Shown: positions 1 through 12,400 of the stretch, one piece after another
How positions within the stretch are numbered: position 1 is the stretch's first letter
Layout of the letters: the number at the start of each line of letters is the position of its first letter
NCBI GenBank assembly: GCA_024195265.1
Contig: JAJLRJ010000001.1
Span: 4,484,562-4,548,561 of the forward strand
DNA length: 64,000 nt
Direction of reading: 5' to 3'
Source of the DNA: Dendrophyllia cribrosa
Taxonomy: Eukaryota > Cnidaria > Anthozoa > Scleractinia > Dendrophylliidae
Made by a program: the position numbers and the translations under genes
The notes under the pieces: model-generated
What the model was told of the DNA's origin: nothing
Database searches by the model: none
The model's input: only the letters and a program-made list of their open reading frames with translations

Positions 1-205
1 GTCACTCTGTAAGATTTCATTAACAGAATCACCTGGTACAGGATAATAAACAGTACCACAGGAAAGTACTGCTGGATAGCTTTGATTTGAATGGTCACAC
101 TGTAGGATTCCGTTCATAGAATCACCTGGTACAGGATAATGATACAGTACCATAGGAAAGTACAACTCAGTAGCTTTTATTTGTATGGTCGCTCTTTAGG
201 ATTTA
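1..205. repeat. Tandem units of a ~95-bp dispersed repeat
   Basis: Two full units and part of a third begin near 1, 92 and 187, each opening with a GTCACTCTGTAAGATT-like segment. They are in reverse orientation relative to the array at 6,410-6,960 (shared core CAGTACCACAGGAAAGTACT). Single copies also occur near 29,505 and 35,840. Non-coding, upstream of the first visible vinculin-like exon. Confidence 0.7.
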
Positions 206-446
206 ATCAACAGAACAAAAATTTAAAAGGATGTATGGTCAATCAAGGTTTGACTTTAAAGGCCCACCTTCATCCAAAAGACGTTGCGGTGGTTTTTTGT
301 TGTTTTGAAATGCACCATTGTTCATACGCGTGATCTGATTGGTTGCACGCATTCAAGCGTGAATTTCGTGTTACACGAAATTCAGCACAGAAAGAGATCA
401 TGGTGCGCACAGCATTTTGGGTAATTTATTCTTGTTTAAATAACAG

Positions 447-3400
447 GGGTACAAGCTATCAATGGCACAGCTGATGATATAGAAAAGCTTGCTCCTCAGC
501 TGATGTCAGCAGCTGTAAGAGTGCGACAAAGTCCCACAGATGCCGGATGTGCAGAACATCTGGGTCAACTAAGAAGAGACTGGACAGCTAGGATTCATGT
601 CCTCACTTCTTTGGTTGATGACATCACAGACTTCAATGACTTTGTGCTGATGACTGGTATTTATAAATATTTAATGTTAAGCTGAACAAAGTGAATTACA
701 GTTGACAAGAGATGACAATCACGCTCATATAGCTTCAACTTACTTGCAACTTTCATGCACTCTCCAGTTATCTGATTAATCAAATTTTAAAGAAAACCAT
801 TAAAAATACATTTATCTCATGACAGGAACAAGAAAGAGGGTAGCCTGTAAGCAAGCTCTCGGGTTCGGGAGTTGGGATGGTGGGCGGGTGAGTCACCGTG
901 AGGGGAGAAAGGCTCATTCTCCCCCCCTTCACGCTCCCTGGCATGGTTGCATTATCCTTGCGTCCTTTTCCCGCCTGAAGCTACAACCTGAGTAGCCTGC
1001 ATAGCAGGCGTCGGGGAGAAGGGAACTAGGGAGAAAGGGAAAAGACGCCGTTTTGTTCATTTTTGCTGGTGGCCGCAAAATTCCAATTGGCTAATTTGCA
1101 CTGGGCGGTAAACATTCCCGCGTGAAAACAGCCATGCGTAAAACCGTGTGCCAGTTTCTGATTGGTGAACGTATTGACAGTTGATGTAATTCGATTACCA
1201 GGAAATCTGTGGGCGTAATGCGAATAGCCCGTTTCTTATAGCAGGCGTTCCTTCCCTTCTACCCTCCCCGTTTACGCCTGCCATGCAGGCTACAACCTGG
1301 GCGGAAGTCATCTTCAGAGTCACTTCCGCTCAGGTTGTCGAAACGTCAGTCGATGTCAACAACATTTTTTTTTTAGAACTACACTCACCCGGACTATCAA
1401 ACTCGACAAACTACTGATACTCCTGAGTTCAAACCATTTACAAGGTCAAAATACTCTTTCCAACAAAAATGTGAACTGTAAAAGAGTGCAAGCTTAGTGA
1501 TAATTTGGAGTATTTTTTTTAACTAAAAGACTGTATTTTGCACTTTTAAGATTTGAACATCCAGAAAGATATCGCATGTTCAAAAGAAGCATTACATCAG
1601 CAGGACATCCCAGCAGTGTCCAAGGCCTCTCTCAGAATGCTTGGCCGAGCCAGAAGAGTTGCCATGGCTACAAAGAAAGAGATGAATGTCACTGCCGATC
1701 CAATGTACAAGGGAAAGTTACAGGCGGCATGTGGCGAGCTGGAGTCAGGTTTGCCCTATTTCACGTTTAGTTTTTTTCTGATTTACAATGCTGAATATTC
1801 GCGAAACATTCGGAGTGTGTTAGAACGGTTTTCACTTTAGTGTCATAACTAAAGTAATTGCTCTGGCCAGGAGCTCCTGCTCTGGCCAATCACAACAGAT
1901 GCTGACAATTCAATGAACCAATCACAATTCGTAACGAATACATGTAGCCAGCGCCAAGCGCGGGAAAATGCATGCGAGCAAGTAATTACTCTGGCCAATC
2001 ACAACAGAAGCAGACAATCCAATGAACCAATCAGAGCTTGATGCAAAAACACATGTCGCCGGCGCCAAACGCGGGAAAACACGTGCGAGTGAGTCACGAT
2101 TGGTTTTGGTCTTACTTTTAATTGGTTGAGGAAGTGGTGCGAGATTTTTTAGCCAATCACAAAGCGTAGCAATGAAAACCAAAGTAATAGCGTTCCGCCC
2201 AGGTGACGTCATTTTTGGCAGCATTGTATTGTGGTATCGAAATGCGGACAAATATTTCAAAATGGCTGCCTCGGAAACACCAGTTTTTGCGATTCCTGCA
2301 CATGTTGAGGATAATTGTCGAGTTGTACCCAAGAACAGTGCTTCGTAGAACCTGCTTTTTTCGTAGCTTCCTGCATAGTTCTTGAATGTTTGTACGCATG
2401 TCAATCCCATGATGCTGCGCGAGTTTTCTATTTTTAGAATCTGGGCGGAACACTCAACTGAAAACCGGCAAAACCTCTGTTAAAATCACCGCTGTTTGGT
2501 TTTGGGGTAAAATATACTTATTTTTAGATCATGAAGCTATGATGATTTCTTTTTGGTCATTGACAAAGGCTGTCTTAGTATTGCGTTACGCTAGCTTCAC
2601 TCTGAAATGAGTTGGATGATTCCTAAGTAGAGCAAATGCTTTTAGGGGGAAATAACTGTTTTTTTTTTCTTCGTTTCTTATTTTGTTTATTATATATAGT
2701 GCTTCCAATTCTTGTCCAGAGTGTAGAAGGAACCTTGATAAACATGGAAGATGTTGAGCAACATAACAAGCTCTGTGACAATTCCAAACTACTGGGCAAC
2801 AAAGTCAAGATGATAAAATCCGCTCTTAAACGTCCAGAAGGAGTTAACATAGGTTTGTTGTATTTCCAATAAAGTTTTTCCTGTTCCACGTTAAGCTGGT
2901 CTTTTGCATCACGTACGTCTTCAAATATGGGGTCAAATTTTCAGTCCTATTGGTTTAATGTTTCCAACTATTGAATGTGCGGTTGAAATCATAAAGTAAT
3001 ATATTGCGGTGTTCGTTTTTAATTTTTCCTTTGTAGCAAATTGAGAGCAGCTTATAAAAAATGCTTTTTTCACTCACAGATGCCAAAACGTGTTTTAGAA
3101 CTTGTCCCAGCTGGTATTGTTGGTATGAAAGGCAAAAAGCCAATCTTCTAACAACAACAACAATCCTTGTTTTCAAAACGTTGACTGAATTAAACAAGGA
3201 TAAAAATGAAAGACTTCTTTTCTAGTCAGTCGCTTTCGGAAAAGGAGGAAAATTTTAACAGCGACGTTTTCCATTTTTTCAGTCATGCTTTCCATATTCC
3301 GCATCAAAACGTAGCTAGTACAACTTCAACAGAAGTGTTGGTCGGTTAGAACAAAAACCAGTACTAGCTCGCCTGACCGGTCGATGCTGACCGGTTTTTT

Positions 3401-6400
3401 TAATCTTCCATCCCTGCATGACTACTCTTCATCACCACTTCGAATATACAGTATGGTGAACCTCCATGGCATAGAATAAAACTTATTTGTTTATTTTTCA
3501 TTTCATTACAGATTTAAGTGATTATGACAAGGATACAGCAGACAACCCAAAGGACAATATGCTAGATTTGTTTGAGATTTTAAGGGGGCATCGCCCAGCC
3601 TCAGGTAAACTGTCATTTCTTTGCGTTTATCCTTATCTTTTTGAAAATATATTCACTACAGTGTAAACTTCGCTAAATATCTTGGTCGATACACTATAGA
3701 CTACGAGTATACACCACTTTCTCTCAGGAATAGTCGAGCGGGCAATCACGCGAGCGAGCGCGAAAACACGCGCGCTCACTCGTGTGATTGTCCGATCGAC
3801 TATCCCTGAGAGAAAAGAGTAACTAATCGTAGTGTAATACACTGTTCGTCTTGATCCCAATCTTATATGCTGTTGTTTTTTGCAGTGAGTGACACGGTAT
3901 CAGTTGGTGAACCAGATGTAGCAGAGCTTGAAAGGGAACCTGTGAAAGCTGCATCACCGTTGGATCTTTCAAGTCAAGAAGATGTGAGTAGTTATCCATT
4001 TTTCCATTTTCCATTTGTTTTTAAAAACCGTTTACATATTAAGTAATTTTTTTATGTGGTTTTAGAGGCGATTTTAGTGGTGATTTCCTAGGATCTCTTT
4101 TTCCCGTTCCCTGGAGGAGGCCTGTGATGCTTGAACTACTGAGGATTTTCGCTGCGATTCTACGGCGACGTCTTGGCGGTTTTGAAATGTTGTGCAGCGA
4201 TGCATGTGCTGTTAACATAAAATATCGCCGCCTTTTACTGCATTTAAACGGCAATGAAATCGCCATAAAAATAGCTGGGTGAAATGGAATCGCATTGAAA
4301 ATCGCGACGAATATCGCGTCAAAAAATCGCCTGGGTGAACGTCCCTTTCTGTTTTATTAGTTTCACGAATTGACATTCTTCGCGAAGAAAACGTAGCACG
4401 CTTTGAGTTAATCAAAAAGCCCATAACTGCACAGGCAATGTAACTGCACAGGCAATGTAACTGCACAGGCAATGTAACAACACATGGTATGAATTGCCCG
4501 AGCAATAAGAAAACCAAACATGACTTACATGTTATGTAAATCACTTAAACCCTTTCCTACTTTATAACTTGAGTTGTAATAAGTATGTCCACTTGACCTA
4601 TTCAAACTAACTAAGGGATTGCTTGTCTTTCAGGTCGAACCTGCGCCAAGACCTGTTCGTACCAAGTCACCAAAAGAAAAACGGGATAGCTCACGGGACA
4701 GATCCCGGGAGAGATCTCGAGATAGATCCCGTGAGAGGCCCCGCGGGCTAAACCGAAGCATGGATTCCGAAGACCTTCTTTTCAATTTTTCAGAAGATGA
4801 TGAAATGGACAGGATCAACAGAAAAGCTCTACTTGGTATGTTCACATATACTAACTCACTCGTTCACTAATTGACACTTGCTCAGTCCAAAACAGAGAAA
4901 AGTTCGCGAATTTGCTTCGAGTTCTCGATTGTCTGCGTCTGCTGTGATTGGCCTTTGGTTTCGGTTAAGTTTTTACGACGCTCGATTCAAAACCAATCCA
5001 AGAGGTTTGCATGTCTGAATGAACCGTCTACCACTGGTTTGACCTTTTCTTTTCCCAGGGATAAGCGAGGAACACTGGAACGAGCCTTCGCTCACAGCAG
5101 GCGTTGTTCGCCCTATTAAGCCGTCCCAGAGCTCTCGCGCGCCCGTCTCCAGGCTCCTGAATGCAGTGAAGGTCAGAGATTTTGACTTGGCCGAGAGGGA
5201 ACTAAGGAAAGTGGAATCAAGAGCGTCTGCGTTGAGGACACTTGCAGGGGGTTGTGCGGATAAATCATGGAAAACGGAAGGAGTGAGGTGATTTTCAACT
5301 TGGGAAACACAGTTTTATTTTCCCTGCAACTGAACGTGAAAAGCTTCTAACGATGACAAATTCATCAGTATTGTATTCAGCATTCCGCGATGAATTTCAA
5401 TCTTGTCCAATTTTGACCACGAAATTCAACTTTTAACTTCAAATCTTAACCGATCGACTCCTAATATTGGCATAAGCAAAAGAAGAATTAGAAAGTATTG
5501 TCGAACCTCGCTTTAAAGACACCTCATTATTGAGAACAGTTTTCTCGGACGCGTCTTTAAATTGGACAGTATCTCTATTTCAGACGGTGCTTCGACTGTA
5601 CTGTTTTGTAGATTTCACTAAAGTTTTGACCCTAGGAGCAAAATAGTCAACAATTTTTTTTGTTTAATCCAGGCTTGTTAGAGTTTCCTCAGGCGAAATT
5701 GAAAAACTCACGCCGCTCATCGTGCAAGCAGCACGTGACTTCGAGGCTAATCCACGTGATGTGATGGTTGTTGAACGCCTGCAGACGATTGGACGAGAAT
5801 GGGCGTCCAAAGTGCACGTGCTGTCTGGCGCCGTCGATGAAATTGTACAACCATGGTCAGCGGCGGCCTCCAAACTGGCTCTGGCTGCTACATCCGGGGA
5901 TGCAGAACAGCTGATGAAACAGGTGGGTAATTTCGGATTGGGAAAACGTTTGAGCATGCGCGAAATTGAGGTCATTTTCGGTTTTCGTTGATTTGTATTT
6001 TAGGTTTGGCGTTTAATATAAAATACTTTTGACGGCTTTAACCCCTCACCCCCCCACCCCTCCCCCCTCCCCCTCCTCCCCTCACCCGCCCTTTGCAGCT
6101 CTTGTTTGGCCGTGACGAGACAACAGTCCTGTTATCTTCTTTCCTCAGGTGGACAACGTAAACAGACATGTTCTTCGGCTCAGACAGCTGGCTGTGGCTG
6201 CAAAAGCAGCGGCAGACGCTGAAGATTACGCTATGGATGCTGGGGATGAAGGTGAAGCGCCTGCACGTGACCCAGCCTCGCTTCAGCGTGTTGAGCTGGT
6301 TCGTGCGTCGACGGGAGAAGTTGAAAGAATGACTCCTCAGCTCATTACAGCGGCTCAGGTTTGTTATTAAGCATTTTCTATGCAGAATCCTTCGGTGAAA

Positions 6401-9400
6401 GTGCGATCTCTTAAAAGGTACTTTCCCGTACTGCTGCTTATTATGCTGTACAAGGTGGCTCTAGCTATTGAGTCTGTGGATGAAATCCTAAAGTGAGGTC
6501 ATTCAAGCAAAAATCTACTGAGCAGTACTTTCCTGTGGTGCTGTTTACTGTACTAAACAAGGCGGTTCTAACTTTTGAGTCTGGATGAAATTCCCGCTAA
6601 AGTGTGACCATTCGGCAAATGAAAGCTACTGAGTAGTACTTTCCTATGGTACTGTTTATTACCTGTACAAGGTGGTTCTAATTTTTGAGTCTGTGAATGA
6701 AATCCTAAGTGTCATCATTCAAATGAGCAGTACTTTCCTGTGGTACTGTTTATTATACTCTACAAGGTGGTTCTAACTTTTGAGTCTGGATGAAATCCTA
6801 AAGTGTGACCATTCAAATGAAAGCTACCGAGCAGTACTTTCCTGTGGTACTGTTTATTACCTGTACAAGATTGTTCTAATTTTTGAGTCTGTGGATGAAA
6901 TCCTAAGTGTCATCATTCAAATGAGAAGTACTTTCCTGTGGTGCTGTTTACTATGATGTACATATAGATTACTTCATGGGCAGTGCGCCCGTACGGCATT
7001 TTCGCAACTCGTGCGTAAATCAGTGCCGCACAAAGCACTACTCATGCTGTAATTTGTTTATTTTGTACATACTGAGATTTTATGCCAAGGTACGTAACAT
7101 TTGTGATTGTACGAAACGCTTTTTTCACGTGCGAGAATGTCGTTTCGCCATTCTGATTGACTGCGAACCCCGAACGGGGTTTTCACACGCCAAATTTCAA
7201 TAGAAAATCTCAATAAGTATAAAATAAATGGTAATTCTAATCCTAAAGTGAAAACTATGTACTTTCCCAACTCCTGTGATGCCATTTGGTTCAAGCCTTA
7301 TAATTTGCTTCCCTCAGGCGTTATCAAGAAACCCTACAGACATTGCAAATGTCGAGCGATTAGAAGTCCACAGGAGGGACTGGGCCTCCAAAGTTTACAG
7401 TCTGGTGTTTGCAGTCGATGACGTCACAGTTGGAACATCTGCACCAGTGGAACAACTTACGTCTGTTGCCTTGGCAGCAGACCATCATGCTTTACAGGAG
7501 CACTCCCGGATGTTAACGTCATATTCGCGAACTCTGAAAGAAATGGAAATCGCGTCCACTGCAGGGTGAGTGTGAAACTATTAACTGACCGACAGCAATA
7601 TCCTTTAACTGTCCCGCATTATTTACTAGAATAAACGCCCGGGTAGTTTGATACAAACTCAATAAATGTGACTTATCTGCCTTTTTTCGGTTTAGTTGCA
7701 ATGATCCCAAGAAAGTCAGTCTTGCTGAAGCAACTGTGAACTCAGTGGAGAAGTTAACCGCTGACCTGCAGGACACGGCTCGCGTGGTATCTGAGATGGC
7801 GTCACGGGAACACAGAACGCTGGAGCAGAGCTTGGCATACATGGGGGTGGTAGAGAGGATGAATTTGCTTCAGAGGGAATGGGCTACTAAGGTAAGTAAC
7901 ATTCGCGGCTTACGTACTCGTCCTAGCATTAAGTCACACACCATTCACGATTCCTTGATTCACTCTGATGAAGAGCTAATGCTTAAAACGTCATCTTTCG
8001 AATCTGTTTATTGTTTCCAATTTACCTCATCAAGTATCAACTTAGTTGACAAAACGTTATTTGTATTGCTGACATATTATTTTTGCCTCGTGTCGTTTGT
8101 TTGCCTAATTGATAAAATGGAAAGAAAGGATAAAGTGAACCATGTACCAGTTCGGATGGGAGTGAATGGAGGAAATCCGGGAAACCAGATAGAAACTCTT
8201 GGAGCACGGACAAGAAACAGCGCAGCAAACTGAACCCAACCTGCTGGGGACAATTCAATTAGCACAACCAGTGATTATTATGCTCTTCTGATAGACGCCA
8301 TTATTACGCTGAACTTATTCCTGTTAACATTGATTTTTCTCTAAACTCCAGGTCCATTTGCTGACAGCTCTTGTAGACGACCTGACCGCTGAAGCATCCG
8401 CGCCAGTGGATCGGCTCGCGGGCGCGGCGCTTGCTGTGAGTAAAGCAGAACTGGGTGAAAGAATACAACAACAAAGCAACTTTGAGATGCAAGCGGATGA
8501 ACTCAAAGCGCGTGTAGCACGCGTCCGGACACGCGCGAGTAAAGCTGTGGAGAATTCTCGACACACGAGTAAAGTCAGGCATGTTCGCGTGACAGGTGAC
8601 TTTATCGACAGGCTGACGCCGCAAGTTATAGCAGCGGCACGTGCACTGGCAGGTGAAAAGAATGTTCTTTTGCCGATAACGCTATAACCAATATCTAAAT
8701 AAACGGTTCTTTTACAAGGTTCAATCGTGGAGACACGGTGGTTTTATGGTTAGTTTTTGGACTTTCAACCTTAAGGTCTGGTGGTTCAAGGCCTGGTCTT
8801 TGCTTCATGTTGTTTCCTTAGACAAGAAACTTTGCTCCACAGAGGTGTATAAATGGATGCCTGCGAGCCACAAAAAATATATATATATATATCAAAATGC
8901 TGGCTGGGTGGTGGGAGGAGGGGTAACCCGGCGATGAACGAGCATCCTATCCAAGGAGGAGGAGTAATGCTCCTGGTTGGTTCATGCTGCAGAAACCAAA
9001 GCTAAGCATCGGCGCTGATAAGCCACCTGACTTGTTTATTTCACTCCACGGCTGGATACGGACGGTTACCTTTACCTTACATGGTGCAGTCTCGAAACAA
9101 GTGGATTAAACATTTCAGCAAGTAACATATCATAAAATGTGCAATTCAGTGCAAGCTCCCACAACGGTCACAGAAGGCAGTGTTTCCGAGTTGTTAGAGT
9201 GGCGGACATGTTGAGGTCCTGGGTTTAAGTTCCGCTCTGACCACTAGCTAGTGTGTTTCAATTCACGGTAGTCTCCAGTTTCTCCTTGGCTGGTTAAAAT
9301 TTGTGTCTTATGTTTCATATACATGACCCCACAAGCTTATAAATACAGTTGCTTTATCTTTGCTGCTGTTGGACTGTCTTTTCAGATAATCCAGATCAGC

Positions 9401-12400
9401 CAACAGTGGAGCATTTTCAGATGCTAAGGCGTCAGTGGGCGTCCAAAGCGCAGCTCTTGATGGCCATCCTGGATGGACTGCCTGACGCCGACACCGCGGC
9501 TGTGCAAGGTATGCAGTATCGCAGACTTAAGCTGAATTAAGTCTTTTGAGGAGCCCATTTTCACGTTGATAAATGAACACTTACATCTCCATCCCCACGC
9601 ATTTTACATCTTCATCTTTCATATCACTAGTTTGAACATAAAGTTCAAGTTCAAATTCGAGCGGTTTTCAATAGTGTCCAAAGTAATTTCGCGATTGCTA
9701 CGCTTTGTGATTGGCTAAAAAATCTCGCGCAACTTTAACAACCAATCAAAAGTAAAAACAAACTGCGTTCTCCCGCGCTTGTCTTTTCTACAAGTTCTGA
9801 TTGGTTCATTAGATTGTCTGCGTCTGTATTAATTAGTCAGAGTAATTATACTTTGGTTTTGGTGAAAACCGCTCTAACTTGGAGTCGCTGTCGACTGCTC
9901 CGAAACTTCATCCGATGGTGTAAGAGATCGCAACATGTCATTCTCAAACGGTAGATCTGAAGACAAAAAACTCGGGAATTAACGTTTTTAAGAATTTCAA
10001 GCAGTGTCGTATCCCAGCGAATAACCACGTAATTTATATCAGTCAACTAAAGCTATTTTTTTCTCTTTGCAGACGTGTTTCAGGCTTTATTAGGCATACC
10101 GCATATGGACGCCTCTCACAGCTTTGAGTCCTTGAACGAGGAGGAAGCAGTCGCTATCGCGGGCTCATCCCGTGGGATTCCTTCACTCAAACCTCTCCCT
10201 TCTGAGGAGGGAAGTGTGCAGACATCACCCTCCCCCACGAGAAGTTTGCCAACTACAACGGATCGATCGCCAGAGATCAGCTCGTTTTTTGATGACATGG
10301 CATTGAGTGATGTAAGTTACCTCTCATTGCTCAACACCATGGTTCCCCTGAATGTCAGAGGCTTTTCTTGCACTAAAATATTATACAACTCTTATCAATG
10401 TCTTATGTGTCTTACATTTCGCCGTTGACCGACCGCCCCACGAAAGCACGTCGCGAGAAAAAACTCTGGTTCCGGGGTTGGTCATTGTAGAACTTAATGT
10501 AAGATGTTTCAGTTGAGAACAGGTTCATCGGATTTGCCAAGAAACACTGACACACCGCAACATGAGCGCAAGCAGAGAAGACCATATAAACATTGACTCG
10601 TGTATGTACGCGTAGCTTGTGCAGGCTTACATTGTACAGACAAGAACAGACGACGTTTTGTCCACTTAATTGACGATACTTAGACGAAGCGCTCCCCATA
10701 TTTTGGGTGTGTGTTTGGTTAAATTGAAATAATGACACCCCAGATCCGGATAGCGCTTCTTCAACGGTGTGCAATTGCGGACGTTGTTTCGTGGGAGTGG
10801 GCGAGAAGTGTCTTTTTTCAAACATTTTCAAAACTAACATCTGTTCGTTGTTTCGTTTTTTAAGAGGAACAAATCCCTGGAAAGATCATTTTCATTTTCT
10901 GATACTGAGAGTGCTCCCGAGGTACGTCGACTTCGAGGGCCTTGGGGATCAGCCAGTGAAACGGACCTTACAAGAAGGGCCCTAGTTGATGAGCTCCACC
11001 AGCGCTTCTCCTCGGCCGAGTCCCTTCACCGTTCTGGAGGGAGTGGGCGATTTCGACACCATCAGCGAGCTGCGAGTATCTTGGGACTGTCCCGCGCGGG
11101 TGATTCCGACTGGAGATCTCCGTCTATCGAAGAGCTGAGGGCGAAGAAAAGCTCTAAATCGATCGAGGTAAATGTACTTATCGAAACAGCGAGAAAGGTT
11201 CGTAGGATGGGCATTGCTGGATTTGACGCATGAGACGAATGTGATAAGTCATTCCATTTCATTTCATGAACAATTATGAAATAAAACTGATTGTGATTGG
11301 TTGAAAATGTTAAACATTTATAGTTCTTCGGAAACATAGAAAACTGTTTGGCACATTGGTTTATTAATATTTTCAATTTCTTTTTCATTCCCTTCCTTAA
11401 AAAACTCGCCTATTATACAAATCTAAGATATTATGGCGATTTTCTTACTACACAGCTCGCTGCCCAACTGCTACAAGAAGAAACAGACAAGTGGGAAGAA
11501 GAGAACAATTCAATCGTGAAGGTGGCCAAGGAAATGGCGCAACAAATGCTTCAGATCGCCAAGTTCGCCCGAGGACGAAACAGACTCCAGGTACCAGGGG
11601 TGGGATGAATTTATTGCCAGGGGGGTCGGGCGCTCGTCCAATTAGGGAGGCGTCCGGCGGAAGACAGATCTACTTGCCGGCCTAAGAAAGGTGTCCGGTC
11701 GTTGACTGTTTTTGTTATAACGTAAAGAGCAATTGCTCGAAGTGGGGATTGGCTTCAACAGGATTTTTAAAAAGTGTAAAAGCCGAAGATGGTTGTAAAG
11801 AAAATACGCGAGCGGGCTTCTTGAAATCATGGTACTACTAATTGTAGCTGATTTCGTAGGAAAATGACTGAAAGGATCGCTTTTATTCTTCGTTTTGATA
11901 GAATAAAATGGAAATGATCAACATGGCAAAAGCGATCGCTTCCAACGCCACGTATATCCTCAAGTTTGCACATGTTATTGCTGAGCAAAGTGTGGACGAA
12001 AGGTACAGCAAAATTGTTTTTATTTTTTGTTTGTTTATCGAGAGTTTAAATGTAACATTGCTGAGTGCGATCGTCCGGTTGAGTATATTTCTGTTGTTTT
12101 TTGTGGTTATTGTTGTTGACTAACGCTTCGACAACCTGAATGGAAGTCACCTTCAGAGTCAAGTGGGTGGTGATCATCAGTTGATGGTATTTACGTTTCC
12201 GGTTCTTGTTGTGATTAAAGCAAACCCATTCCGAATATTCATTTTTTGGTTAGTACCATATTTGGAAACCCCTCGGTCCCTCGAGATTGGAAGCAAGTTG
12301 TTCTAGCGAATTGATTGGTTAATATTTTTATCTTGATTTTCCAAATATGGCTGTAACAACTTCTTAGCAAATTGAATAATCGGAAGCTTGTTTTGAAGCG

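Noticed and set aside
1922..2410. 162-residue minus-strand open frame
   Set aside because: Lies largely within the MITE-like element at 1,820-2,195 and has no family signal; intron of the vinculin-like gene.
4630..4845. Minus-strand frame rich in Arg, Ser, Leu and Asp
   Set aside because: Antisense shadow of the repetitive RS/RD-coding exon 6.
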